From: Zetaproteobacteria bacterium
GTDB taxonomy: Bacteria > Pseudomonadota > Alphaproteobacteria > Micavibrionales > Micavibrionaceae
DNA: 18,018 bases
Assembly (NCBI GenBank): GCA_002747015.1
Contig: NVXI01000005.1
Coordinates: 62,605-80,622 of the forward strand
Direction of reading: 5' to 3'
Notes under the pieces: generated by a model
What the model was told of the DNA's origin: nothing
Databases searched by the model: none
The model's input: the letters and a program-made list of their open reading frames with translations, nothing else
Shown: positions 1 through 10,425 of the stretch, piece after piece
Numbering within the stretch: the first letter of the stretch is position 1
Layout of the letters: every line of letters begins with the position of its first letter
Translations under genes and position numbers: made by a program

Positions 1-603
1 GTAACGTCATTTGCCGTTTTCCATAGTGGATATATGATTTATTGTGATTCTATCCCTCTAGGGGGCAAGAACATTACCAGTGATATCGCCAAAGGATTGA
101 CGACAACCCTTGATCATGCGGAGCGTCTTAAAATTCTGTATGGTAGTGCGATGGCTTCGCCCACGGATGAGGGGGAAATGATAGAGGTTCCGCGTTTGGG
201 GGAAGATGAACGCGGTGAGCCGAACCACATTCCACGGTCATTTTTAATCGGGATTATCCAGCCACGTATCGAAGAAATTCTGGAGATGGTACGCGGGCGT
301 TTGGTGGATAATGGTCTGGATAAAGTTGTTGGTCGGCGTGTTGTGTTAACCGGTGGTACGAGTCAAATTTCTGGAATGCGCGATCTTGCAGAGCATGTTT
401 TAGATAAACAGGTGCGCCTTGGTAAGCCCATTCGCTTGACTGGTGTTCCTGATGCTGTGAGTGGCCCTGCATTCTCTACTGTTGCGGGATTGTTGACATA
501 TGCAGCAGAGCATATTGATGAAATGCCAGCAGAAATTATGGCGCAGGCACGACCGGATTCTATCGTTGATCGTGCAAAATTATGGCTTAAAGAAAACTGG
601 TAG
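1..603 (+). CDS. ftsA: Cell division protein FtsA, C-terminal part (5' end outside window)
   Basis: FtsA is an actin-like ATPase that anchors FtsZ filaments to the inner membrane at mid-cell and recruits later divisome proteins. The reading frame is open from base 1, so the gene starts upstream; 200 residues are visible. They include the actin-fold segment IPLGGKNITSDIA (residues 18-30 of the fragment), the AERLK stretch that follows, and a second nucleotide-binding glycine motif, LTGGTSQISG. The last 14 residues (SIVDRAKLWLKENW) form an amphipathic helix of the kind FtsA uses to bind the membrane. The gene is followed by ftsZ on the same strand after 264 bases, the usual order at the end of the dcw cluster. 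Identification is firm; only the N-terminal part is missing because of the window edge. Confidence 0.96.
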   Translation, partial: VTSFAVFHSGYMIYCDSIPLGGKNITSDIAKGLTTTLDHAERLKILYGSAMASPTDEGEMIEVPRLGEDERGEPNHIPRSFLIGIIQPRIEEILEMVRGRLVDNGLDKVVGRRVVLTGGTSQISGMRDLAEHVLDKQVRLGKPIRLTGVPDAVSGPAFSTVAGLLTYAAEHIDEMPAEIMAQARPDSIVDRAKLWLKENW

Positions 604-615
604 AGATTACACAAG

Positions 616-624
616 TTATCCACA
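616..624 (+). promoter_or_regulatory. Candidate DnaA box upstream of ftsZ
   Basis: TTATCCACA is an exact match to the strongest known DnaA-binding nonamer. It lies 13 bases after the ftsA stop and about 245 bases before the ftsZ start. DnaA is known to control ftsZ transcription in Caulobacter, so a regulatory role is plausible but inferred. Another exact match lies inside pntAa (13013-13021, minus sense), where it simply encodes protein, so single matches do occur by chance. Confidence 0.45.
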
Positions 625-694
625 GTAATTGCGCGCAGGGTGTTCCACACTTATGTATTCTTTGTTGTGTGGCCTAAAAAATGAATCAGTTGTG

Positions 695-709
695 TGGGTT
701 AGGGTGGGC
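695..709 (+). promoter_or_regulatory. Possible MraZ-type box pair upstream of ftsZ
   Basis: Two TGGGN repeats (TGGGT and TGGGC) are separated by exactly five bases, which is the spacing described for MraZ operators in E. coli. Only two repeats are seen, where the E. coli operator has three, and the surrounding DNA is rich in G and T, so chance is a real alternative. MraZ normally acts at the start of the dcw cluster; a site in front of ftsZ would be an internal control point. mraZ itself is not in the window. Confidence 0.25.
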
Positions 710-852
710 ACTTGTGAATGTGGTGTAAGTGTCCGCGCATCTGTAATTGAAAAAAGTAGGGGACAACCATGTGAGACGATGCATTTTTCCCTATTAAAAT
801 GGTTCTTTATTATCTACAGTTTTATTTGTCCTTCCACGAACATCCCTTTTCT

Positions 853-857
853 AGGAG
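853..857 (+). promoter_or_regulatory. Ribosome binding site that fixes the ftsZ start
   Basis: AGGAG lies 10 bases before the ATG at 868. No comparable site precedes the in-frame ATG at 799 or the one at 883. The 23 residues that would be added by starting at 799 do not resemble FtsZ, so 868 is the preferred start. Confidence 0.75.
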
Positions 858-867
858 TTCTCCAAAC

Positions 868-2676
868 ATGATAAATATAAAAATGCAACCTACAGAAGTA
901 TCCCAAACATCCCCCAGAATTGCAGTGATCGGTGTCGGTGGTGCCGGTGGGAACGCGGTGAATAATATGATCGCGTCTAATCTTGAGGGTTGTGAATTCC
1001 TCGTTTGTAATACTGATGCACAAGCCTTGTCGACTTCTCTTTCTGAGAATAAAGTGCAGCTTGGTGTGAATGTAACAGGCGGTTTAGGTGCTGGTTCAAA
1101 ACCCGAAATCGGTCAGGCCGCAGCGGAAGAAAGCTTGGAAGATGTTCTGCGTTATCTTGATGGTGCGAACATGGCCTTTGTAACATGTGGTATGGGCGGT
1201 GGAACCGGAACTGGTGCCGCGCCGGTTATTGCAAAAGCATGTCGTCAGCAAGGTATATTGACTGTTGGTGTCGTGACGAAGCCATTCCATTTTGAAGGTG
1301 CGCACCGTATGGAGCAAGCCGAAAGAGGGATTGAGGAAATGCAACAATATGTGGATACGTTAATTGTTATCCCGAATCAGAATCTATTCCGTATAGCGAA
1401 TGAGAAAACAACATTTGCTGAAGCATTTAAAATGGCTGATACAGTTCTTCAGTCTGGTGTGCGTGGTGTAACCGATCTTATGGTACGACCAGGTATTGTT
1501 AACCTTGATTTTGCGGATATTCGTACTGCGATGTTGCAAATGGGTAAAGCGATGATGGGGACTGGTGAGGCAACCGGTGATAAGCGTGCGATTGAGGCTG
1601 CTGAGGCTGCGATTAATAACCCGTTGCTTGATGATGTCTCAATGAAGGGTGCAAACGGCGTTATTATCAATGTAACAGGTGGTTACGATATGACATTGTT
1701 TGAAGCGGATGAGGCTTGTAATCGTATTCGTGATGAAGTTGATCCGAATGCGAATATTATATTTGGCGCAACATTTGATGATTCCATGGATGGCTTTATG
1801 CGCGTCTCTATCGTTGCAACGGGCATTGATAATGAAGTGTCAAAAGGTAAAATATTTGGTGGGTCATCAGGTGATGGTGGTGGTCAAAGAAAGCCAATGA
1901 CTGTTGATCGCTCTGTGCCAAATACAGCACCTTTAGTTGCTGATCCTGTTCCGGTAAGTGCGGCGGCATCTCTAGGGGGTAATGCTCAGGCAAGACCTGC
2001 TGCATCATTATCTGGTCGTGAAGTTATTAAGGGCCTGACTGCGCCTATGCCGATTTCGGAAACATTGCGAAGCTCTGATGCGCGTTCATTACCTGGTACA
2101 CCTGTAGTTGATACTGTGGCAAGTTCTGCTGCACCGGCAGAGTTTGGCGCTGTTTCTCTTGATATGTTTGAGCAGTCTGAGTTTTCAAACGCACAAGGCG
2201 AAGTGATGTCTGCGCCACCGCGCGGACATATGCATAATGATGCTTTTATCCCGCCGAAGCCTTTGGAGCCGGATGCCTCTATCCCTGAGAATGGTATTGG
2301 TTCGCATATATCAAGTTTTCATGGCGCACATGTTGAAGGTAAAGTAAGTGGAGGTGGTGCCGTGCCTGTATCTGGATTGCAATTAAATCCACCCAAAGCG
2401 ATCACACCGCCACCGCAAGCAAAACCACAGCGTACGCCGTCATTGCTTGAGCGTATTACAGGAACAGTGCAACAGCATATTAGTCACTTACGTGATGATA
2501 ACAGTGTTGTTGAAACATCGCTGCCTCCGACAGATGATGGGGTTAAGCAAGCTGTTACTGTGCCGAGCGTACCTGCGCAGGGTAGTTTGAATATTAGTAC
2601 ACCATCGGGGAAGCCAGCAGTTACCCTTGATGATGAATTGGATATTCCAGCGTTCCTTCGTCGTCAAGCAAATTAG
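868..2676 (+). CDS. ftsZ: Cell division protein FtsZ
   Basis: FtsZ is the tubulin-like GTPase that polymerises into the cytokinetic ring. The 602-residue product has the N-terminal nucleotide fold ([14 protein letters not shown], residues 18-31), the tubulin signature [10 protein letters not shown] (110-119) and the T7 catalytic loop NLDFADIR (212-219). The globular domain ends near residue 330. A long, Pro/Ala/Ser-rich linker of about 250 residues follows, then a conserved C-terminal peptide, [12 protein letters not shown], which binds FtsA and other partners. At 602 residues it is much longer than E. coli FtsZ (383), which fits the extended linkers common in Alphaproteobacteria. The start at 868 is chosen for its AGGAG. 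An intrinsic terminator follows the stop, so ftsZ probably ends a transcription unit. Identification is certain. Confidence 0.98.
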   Translation: MINIKMQPTEVSQTSPRIAVIGVGGAGGNAVNNMIASNLEGCEFLVCNTDAQALSTSLSENKVQLGVNVTGGLGAGSKPEIGQAAAEESLEDVLRYLDGANMAFVTCGMGGGTGTGAAPVIAKACRQQGILTVGVVTKPFHFEGAHRMEQAERGIEEMQQYVDTLIVIPNQNLFRIANEKTTFAEAFKMADTVLQSGVRGVTDLMVRPGIVNLDFADIRTAMLQMGKAMMGTGEATGDKRAIEAAEAAINNPLLDDVSMKGANGVIINVTGGYDMTLFEADEACNRIRDEVDPNANIIFGATFDDSMDGFMRVSIVATGIDNEVSKGKIFGGSSGDGGGQRKPMTVDRSVPNTAPLVADPVPVSAAASLGGNAQARPAASLSGREVIKGLTAPMPISETLRSSDARSLPGTPVVDTVASSAAPAEFGAVSLDMFEQSEFSNAQGEVMSAPPRGHMHNDAFIPPKPLEPDASIPENGIGSHISSFHGAHVEGKVSGGGAVPVSGLQLNPPKAITPPPQAKPQRTPSLLERITGTVQQHISHLRDDNSVVETSLPPTDDGVKQAVTVPSVPAQGSLNISTPSGKPAVTLDDELDIPAFLRRQAN

Positions 2677-2700
2677 ATTTATCCTCCTCTACTGATAAAG

Positions 2701-2729
2701 AAGGGCTCTGATTTTTTCAGGGCTCTTTT
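2701..2729 (+). terminator. Intrinsic terminator after ftsZ
   Basis: Arms 2702-2711 (AGGGCTCTGA) and 2717-2726 (TCAGGGCTCT) pair over 10 bp if two G-U pairs are allowed, with a five-T loop, and are followed by a T run (2726-2729). As DNA the arms look partly like a direct repeat, but in RNA they form a good hairpin 25 bases after the ftsZ stop. Confidence 0.7.
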
Positions 2730-2732
2730 ATG

Positions 2733-2749
2733 TTATTGTATAACAATAA
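2733..2749. promoter_or_regulatory. AT-rich inverted repeat upstream of lpxC
   Basis: TTATTGT and ACAATAA form a perfect 7-bp inverted repeat around a 3-base centre (ATA), just after the ftsZ terminator and about 120 bases before lpxC. It has the size of a dimeric repressor operator, but the region is AT-rich and no regulator is identified. A weak promoter-like pair (TTGTAT at 2826-2831, TATAGG at 2849-2854, 17 bases apart) lies nearer lpxC. Confidence 0.3.
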
Positions 2750-2870
2750 TAAATTGTGTAGACAGGGCGTTACAGGGATTGTAACAAAGCGCAATAAAGT
2801 GTGATTTGATGCGGCGCATTATTTTTTGTATATTCATGATCATTGAATTATAGGATTTAAGAATAGTTAT

Positions 2871-3797
2871 ATGATCAAGAATATCCAGCATACACTTCAG
2901 AATAAAACAACGATCCGCGATATTGGTTTGCATTCAGGCGTAGAGGTTACGATGAACTTGATACCTGCGGAAGAAAATTATGGCATTGTTTTTGTGCGAA
3001 CTGATCTTACGCAAGGCGATAATGTTATCCCTGCACGATGGAATAATGTTGTTGATACGCAGTTATGTACAGTTATTGGCAACGATGATGGTGCGCAGGT
3101 TGGTACGATTGAACACTTAATGTCTGCGTTGCGTGGTTGTGGTGTCGATAATCTAATTGTTGAAATTAACGGCGCCGAAGTGCCCGCTATGGATGGTAGT
3201 GCAATGCCATTTGTTGAGGCGATTGAAAAGGTGGGGCTTAAAGCTCAAAATTTACCAAAGCGTGCGATTAGAGTGTTAAAAGAAGTTTGTGTTGAAGATA
3301 ACGGTAAGCGTGTGACTTTAAAGCCTGATGAAGCCTGTGTTTTTGCTGGTGAAATTGAGTTTGATCACAAGGATATCGGTCGACAAAGATTTGAAACGCA
3401 GCTGGTGAACGGTAATTTTAAACATGATATTGCGCAGGCGCGTACATTTGGTTTTCTTCACGAGGTTGAGTATATGCGCTCTCAGGGTTTGGGGCTTGGT
3501 GGTTCTTTGGATAATGCGATCATCCTTGATACACACGGTGTTATAAACCCTGATGGTCTGCGTTTTTCAAATGAATTTATTCGTCATAAATTGCTTGATG
3601 CGATTGGTGACTTATACCTTGCCGGTGGTCATATTCTTGGGCTTTATGATGGGGTTAAGGCTGGACATGCAATTAATAATGCAATTTTACACGCGTTGTT
3701 TTCTTCTGATGAGAATTGGGAATATGTTGATTTACCCATTGCAGAGGATCATAGCGCTCACGCGGTGGCGTGTGAAGATGCTATGATAACGGCTTAG
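2871..3797 (+). CDS. lpxC: UDP-3-O-acyl-N-acetylglucosamine deacetylase LpxC
   Basis: LpxC is the zinc amidase that removes the acetyl group from UDP-3-O-acyl-GlcNAc, the first committed step of lipid A synthesis, in the cytoplasm. The 308-residue protein matches the usual family length. Visible landmarks are IGLHSG (18-23), the IEHLMSAL motif with catalytic Glu81 and zinc ligand His82, VPAMDGSA (104-111), FIRHKLLDAIGD with zinc ligands His239 and Asp243, and GHAINN with the general acid/base His266. All catalytic residues are present. The ATG at 2871 gives a normal LpxC N-terminus; a weak AGGA lies 15 bases upstream, so translation initiation is not strongly marked. It sits between two intrinsic terminators, so it is probably transcribed on its own from the 2730-2870 spacer. 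Confidence 0.97.
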   Translation: MIKNIQHTLQNKTTIRDIGLHSGVEVTMNLIPAEENYGIVFVRTDLTQGDNVIPARWNNVVDTQLCTVIGNDDGAQVGTIEHLMSALRGCGVDNLIVEINGAEVPAMDGSAMPFVEAIEKVGLKAQNLPKRAIRVLKEVCVEDNGKRVTLKPDEACVFAGEIEFDHKDIGRQRFETQLVNGNFKHDIAQARTFGFLHEVEYMRSQGLGLGGSLDNAIILDTHGVINPDGLRFSNEFIRHKLLDAIGDLYLAGGHILGLYDGVKAGHAINNAILHALFSSDENWEYVDLPIAEDHSAHAVACEDAMITA

Positions 3798-3856
3798 GCG
3801 GAGCGTTTCTTGTCGGTATTGCCGTGTCTTTGATTTTATACCTGAATATGTTACCG

Positions 3857-3883
3857 AAAGAGGGATTATCCCTCTTTTATTTT
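3857..3883 (+). terminator. Intrinsic terminator after lpxC
   Basis: AAAGAGGGA (3857-3865) and TCCCTCTTT (3869-3877) form a perfect 9-bp stem with a TTA loop, followed by TATTTT. It lies 60 bases after the lpxC stop and separates lpxC from bamD. Confidence 0.88.
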
Positions 3884-3892
3884 GCGCAGGTT

Positions 3893-3921
3893 TTGTTTAC
3901 TTATAGATACATCTATATTAT
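3893..3921 (+). promoter_or_regulatory. Candidate bamD promoter with overlapping inverted repeat
   Basis: TTGTTT (3893-3898) and TATTAT (3916-3921) are spaced by 17 bases, a plausible but imperfect housekeeping promoter 18 bases before the bamD start codon. A perfect dyad, TATAGAT-AC-ATCTATA (3902-3917), fills the spacer and runs into the -10 element, where a bound repressor would block transcription. A strong terminator lies just upstream, so bamD does need a promoter here. The regulator is unknown. Confidence 0.4.
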
Positions 3922-3938
3922 AGAATCGGAGTGAATTT

Positions 3939-4760
3939 ATGTGTTTGAAGAAAATTCTTCTATCTGTGTTTATCATATGTTCCCTAACGGCATGTTCGGG
4001 CAGTGGAAAGAAAGAAATTTCTGTCGAGGCAGCATCCGTTGAAACGCTTTATGAGCGTGCAAAAGTGGCAATGGACGGCGAGGACTATATTGAGGCGACA
4101 AAGTACTTTGAAGAAGTGGAGCGCCAACATCCTTATTCACAATGGTCTACACGTGCGCAGTTGATGGGGGCATACTCCTCTTATCTTGACCAGCGTTATG
4201 ATGACGCGGTGATTTCTCTTGATCGCTATATACAGCTTCACCCCGGAGCGGCAGATGTCGATTACGCCCATTATTTAAAAGCATTATGTTTTTATGAGCA
4301 AATATCAGATGTTAGGCGTGATCAGGATATGACTATTCAGGCGGTTAAGGCACTGAATACATTGATTAATCGTTTTCCAAATAGTCAGTATACGCGTGAC
4401 GCATCACTGAAACGTGATCTGACGTTTGATCATTTGGCAGGTAAAGAGATGGATGTCGGGCGTTATTACCTTAACGGTGGTCATGTGAACGCATCGATTA
4501 ATCGTTTTCGCTCTGTTATTGTGAATTTCCAGACAACAAGCCATGTTGCAGAGGCACTTCACCGCTTGGTTGAGGCATATATGACACTGGGCTTGCGCGG
4601 TGAAGCATTACAAGTTGCGGCTGTTCTTGGGCATAATTATCCAGGCAGTAAATGGTATGAGCGCACTTATGCATTACTTGATGATGAGCAACGCCAAAAA
4701 ATTATTGATAGCCGTGGTATTATTGAGCGAACATTTGATACGCTTTTAAAGCCTGACTAA
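3939..4760 (+). CDS. bamD: Outer membrane assembly lipoprotein BamD
   Basis: BamD is the essential lipoprotein partner of BamA in the complex that folds beta-barrel proteins into the outer membrane. The 273-residue product opens with a lipoprotein signal peptide: two lysines (residues 4-5), a hydrophobic stretch, then the lipobox L-T-A-C with the acylated Cys19. The rest is tetratricopeptide-like helical repeat, starting at LYERAKVAMDGEDYIEATKYF (about 37-57) and including the family-typical YSQWSTRAQL and NRFPNSQYTRDA segments. The length is close to other BamD proteins. GGAG (3928-3931) lies 7 bases before the ATG. It is followed by recN after 46 bases with no terminator, so the two may be co-transcribed. 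Older annotations call this gene comL or yfiO. Confidence 0.94.
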   Translation: MCLKKILLSVFIICSLTACSGSGKKEISVEAASVETLYERAKVAMDGEDYIEATKYFEEVERQHPYSQWSTRAQLMGAYSSYLDQRYDDAVISLDRYIQLHPGAADVDYAHYLKALCFYEQISDVRRDQDMTIQAVKALNTLINRFPNSQYTRDASLKRDLTFDHLAGKEMDVGRYYLNGGHVNASINRFRSVIVNFQTTSHVAEALHRLVEAYMTLGLRGEALQVAAVLGHNYPGSKWYERTYALLDDEQRQKIIDSRGIIERTFDTLLKPD

Positions 4761-4806
4761 ACACTCGGTCGATGGTTGATCGATGAATGATGGAGTAACA
4801 CGATAA

Positions 4807-6455
4807 ATGTTGATGAGCTTGAGCATCAAAAATGTTGTTCTGATTGATCAGCTTGTTATCGATTTTAAACAAGGGCTGTGTGCCTTAACGGGTGAAACGG
4901 GCGCAGGGAAGTCTATCTTGCTTGATTCCCTTGGTTTGGCTTTGGGTGTCCGCGCTGAAAGTGGGTTGGTACGTCACGGCGCAAATTCTGCAAATGTAAC
5001 GGCAAGTTTTCAAATACCTGATAATCATGAGGCTTATAGTATCTTAGAAGAGGCGGATATCATCGTTGATGATGATATGTTGTTGATGCGCCGCGTGGTT
5101 TATAACTCCGGCAAAAGCCGCGCTTTCGTAAATGATCAACCCGTCAGTGTGGGACTGTTGAAACGTGTCGGCGATAGTTTGGTCGAGATTCATGGGCAAT
5201 TTGAAACGCAAGGTTTGCTAAATCCGCAAACCCATCGCGCTATGTTGGATGAATACGCACAAATCAAAGGCACCTTGGCGGCGTTTTGGAATGATTGGAA
5301 AGATCATGAACAGGCATTGGATGATTTGTATAAAATGTCTGAGCGTGCCCATAGAGAAGAAGAATATTTGCGTATTTCTCTGGAGGATTTAGATCAATTA
5401 TCCCCTGAGCAGGGTGAGGAGAAAGACCTTGCCGCGTTACGCGAACGCTTGAAGAATCGCGATAATGTTCTGGAGGCATTGAATACGTCGGCTACGATAT
5501 TGGGAAATGAATATGACCCCGTGCAGCAAGCGTGGGCGGAGCTGGATAAAATTGCGAATAAATGTGGTGATGACCTTGATGGTGCAATTTCTGCGCTGTC
5601 TCGTGCATCGGCTGAAATTGCAGAGGCGGCGGCGATTATTCAAGGGATGTCGACGGACTTACAGGATCAAAATGATAATTTAGAAGAGATAGATGATCGG
5701 TTGTATGCGTTGCGTATGCAGGCGCGTAAACATCAATGCAGCGTAGATGACTTACCTGAATTGCGTGTTGAAATTGCAAAGCAGCTCAATATGATTGAGC
5801 ATGCCGATGATGTCTTAAGTGCGCAGAAAAAAGAATGCGCAGTGGCGCGTAAATCCTATGTCGAACATGCAGAAAAGCTCAGTCAAAAACGACGCTCTGT
5901 GGCGGAAAAACTTAATAAATTGGTACAAAAAGAGCTTATACCCCTAAAGCTAGAAAAAGCGCGCTTTGTAACACATATTGAGGTTTTGGATGAAGTGGAG
6001 TGGAATGTGCATGGTATAGATCGTGTGCGGTTTTTAGTATCAACAAACCCGGGCCGTGAACCGGGCCCCATTCACAAAATTGCCTCTGGCGGGGAGATGT
6101 CGCGCTTTATGTTGGCTTTAAAGGTCGTGATCGCGCAGGTTGGATCGACGCATAGCTTTATCTTCGATGAGGTTGATACCGGCATAGGTGGGGCTACGGC
6201 GGACGCGGTTGGTGAACGATTGGCACGACTTGCGGATTCGAAACAGGTCTTGGTGGTGACACATGCGCCGCAAGTGGCCGCACGCGCCGATAATCACTGG
6301 ATTGTTAAGAAAAGCGGTAAGGCTGAGGTTAAAACAGATATTATCCCGCTTCTAACACGTGAACAAAGATGTGAGGAAATCGCAAGAATGCTGGCTGGTG
6401 CAGATATCACCGCAGAAGCCCGCGCCGCGGCACATAAATTATTGGATAACGCGGC

Positions 6456-6459
<4 letters not shown>
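4807..6459 (+). CDS. recN: DNA repair protein RecN
   Basis: RecN is an SMC-like ATPase that holds broken DNA ends and sister chromatids together during recombinational repair. The 550-residue protein has the normal family length. Walker A is GETGAGKS (29-36); a central helical, coiled-coil region runs from about 155 to 375; the ABC signature ASGGEMSR (426-433) and Walker B FIFDEVDTG (451-459) follow; the VVTHAPQVA switch comes near the C-terminus. The start at 4807 gives the usual MLxxLSIKN opening; GGAG at 4792-4795 is 11 bases upstream. The stop codon overlaps the next gene (ATGA), so the downstream VOC gene is translationally coupled. I saw no clear LexA-type operator upstream. Confidence 0.97.
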
Positions 6460-8913
<2,454 letters not shown>

Positions 8914-8937
8914 ATATATAATCTCGATAAAATAAAA

Positions 8938-8962
8938 GGACGCAGAATTTGCGTCCAATTTT
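8938..8962. terminator. Bidirectional intrinsic terminator between ligA and the convergent small gene
   Basis: GGACGCA (8938-8944) and TGCGTCC (8950-8956) form a perfect 7-bp GC-rich stem with a 5-base loop. On the plus strand it is followed by AATTTT; on the minus strand by TTTTATTTTA. It lies 24 bases after the ligA stop and 26 bases beyond the end of the minus-strand gene, so it can serve both. Confidence 0.85.
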
Positions 8963-8982
8963 CTAGATATAAAACGATATTT

Positions 8983-9222
8983 TTATATGGCGTCTTGTTT
9001 ATCACGTAGATCGTGAAGTTTGCTCATCGCGCTTTCAATTTCGGGCGGATAATCACGACGCTCAATAAACTCACCGCCACCAGTACTGCGTGTCATCGCA
9101 AGTTCAAGTGCACGTGTTAGAAGTTCCGAAATTTTAACATCGTCTTGGTCAAGTGCCAGCTCAAGGGATGATAAGATTCTATCGCTTAAACGTATTTGTT
9201 CTCTGTTTAACTCTGCGCTCAT
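8983..9222 (-). CDS. Small helical protein of unknown function (79 aa)
   Basis: I do not recognise this protein. It is 79 residues, hydrophilic and without cysteine, signal peptide or membrane segment. It is predicted mostly helical: SDRILSSLELALDQDDVKISELLTRALELAM could form two helices (about residues 13-43), followed by a glycine turn (STGGGEF) and a last helix (PEIESAMSKLHDLRDKQ). The strongest evidence that it is real is GGAGGA (9232-9237), 9 bases before the ATG at 9222, and the shared terminator just after its stop. A longer start at 9240 would place that ribosome site inside the gene, so I reject it. It follows the alpha/beta hydrolase by 45 bases on the same strand and is likely co-transcribed with it. 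Cytoplasmic location is inferred. Confidence 0.72.
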   Translation of the reverse strand: MSAELNREQIRLSDRILSSLELALDQDDVKISELLTRALELAMTRSTGGGEFIERRDYPPEIESAMSKLHDLRDKQDAI

Positions 9223-9231
9223 AATTATAAT

Positions 9232-9237
9232 TCCTCC
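9232..9237 (-). promoter_or_regulatory. Strong ribosome binding site fixing the 79-aa gene start
   Basis: GGAGGA on the minus strand, 9 bases before the ATG at 9222, is among the best Shine-Dalgarno matches in the window and supports real, possibly high, translation of this small gene. Confidence 0.75.
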
Positions 9238-9267
9238 CATTATTACGAATTGTATTGTGCATGGTTC

Positions 9268-10263
9268 TTAAAAAGGTTTCAAGGTTTCTGGCCGTTCAAT
9301 GATGTTTTCTTTTATTAATTTATAAAAACTATCCAAGAAAGGGCCTCTTATTTGATTATTTTCCATCAATATTTCATGGAAAGAGTCAGGATAATCAATG
9401 ATTTGACTATTATTCATATTGTTTATAATTTTTCTGGCGATGTTGTTATCGACTAAATCTTCATTCCCAGGTATTCCAAACAGGCACGGTGTTTCAATTT
9501 GTGTGTGAAAGGGGGCGCGTTGAACAACACGACATGATTTTTGGGCTTGATTAAGCCAACCAAAGGTCACTTCACCAGATTGGAGTGTTGGATCGGCTCT
9601 ACACCATTGGTCATGAATGAGTTTCCTGATTGGATCTGAGGATAAGCGCGCATGTTGTTTTTGCTTTCCCCAGTCATCACCACCGGGAATATAACTTTTT
9701 CCTGCGCATAGAGCGCATAATGTTGTTGCGAATTCCCCTAGAATCTGCGGTATTTTGTTAAATACTTTTAAGCCAATCATCGGTGCACTAAATGCCGCGC
9801 ATTCAAAGGTGTCTGGATATTTATGCAAGTAACGCATGCCGATATTTGCCCCCATAGAATGTGCAAGCATAGCCAAAGGAATGCGTCCTTTATCAGTGTG
9901 GACACTGGAATGTTTGATATATTCCATGATGAGTGTATGCAGGTCTTCGACATCCTCGTCAAAGTCGCTGCCATGACGCTTTTGTGGATTAGGAAGATAG
10001 CGTGTCGATTTGCCCTGACCTGCCCAATCAAATGTCCAGAATGTCATGTTGTTGGTATTGCACCAACGCGCCATTTCATAATATTTTTCTGAAAATTCTC
10101 TGACACCCTGTAGGCAAACCACAACGGCATCAGGAACACTGTCTTTTGGTGATGATGTTCCAAAACGAAACTCACGACCATTCCGTTTGAAGTTATGCCA
10201 GCGCCAGCCTTCAGGTTCTCTAAAGCGCTCTTCTAAGTCTTGTGGTGTTACGTCTGTACTCAT
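9268..10263 (-). CDS. Alpha/beta hydrolase, lysophospholipase / monoacylglycerol lipase-like
   Basis: A 331-residue serine hydrolase of the PldB/Hydrolase_4 type, which usually cleaves fatty-acid esters such as lysophospholipids or monoglycerides. The fold markers are VVVCLQGVREFSEKYYEMA (oxyanion strand and helix, about 47-65), FDWAGQGKST (78-87), the nucleophile elbow A-H-S-M-G with Ser136, a likely acid Asp269 in GNEDLVDN, and His296 in DSFHEILME. The catalytic triad therefore appears complete. The ATG at 10263 (MSTDVTPQD) is preceded by GAGG, only 3 bases away. The frame extends upstream to a TTG at 10353 with a hydrophobic stretch, but that start has no ribosome site. No signal peptide is present from the preferred start. 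The true substrate is unknown; it lies upstream of the 79-residue gene. Confidence 0.85.
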   Translation of the reverse strand: MSTDVTPQDLEERFREPEGWRWHNFKRNGREFRFGTSSPKDSVPDAVVVCLQGVREFSEKYYEMARWCNTNNMTFWTFDWAGQGKSTRYLPNPQKRHGSDFDEDVEDLHTLIMEYIKHSSVHTDKGRIPLAMLAHSMGANIGMRYLHKYPDTFECAAFSAPMIGLKVFNKIPQILGEFATTLCALCAGKSYIPGGDDWGKQKQHARLSSDPIRKLIHDQWCRADPTLQSGEVTFGWLNQAQKSCRVVQRAPFHTQIETPCLFGIPGNEDLVDNNIARKIINNMNNSQIIDYPDSFHEILMENNQIRGPFLDSFYKLIKENIIERPETLKPF

Positions 10264-10425
10264 TAGCCTCGTTTTCCAGAGTATTTCTTTATTGCATTTA
10301 GGAGTATGCGGTAAAAGGTTTAATAGAAAGAAAAGATTACACGGGAATATCAATGATCACAGCCACTTTGCCATCTGAGCAAAGATTTATATAGTCACTT
10401 CTAAACATAAGAATAAAAAGTGATT

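Noticed and set aside
799..867. Upstream in-frame ATG extending FtsZ by 23 residues
   Set aside because: No ribosome site precedes 799 and the added residues do not resemble an FtsZ N-terminus; AGGAG points to 868.
629..871. 80-residue open frame in the ftsA-ftsZ spacer
   Set aside because: It begins with TTG, lacks a ribosome site, resembles no family and covers the likely regulatory region.
10264..10353. N-terminal extension of the alpha/beta hydrolase with a hydrophobic stretch
   Set aside because: It would need a TTG start without a ribosome site; the ATG at 10263 is preceded by GAGG.
10366..10384. CTTTGC/GCAAAG hairpin downstream of pntB as its terminator
   Set aside because: No T run follows on the minus strand and the stem is only 6 bp.
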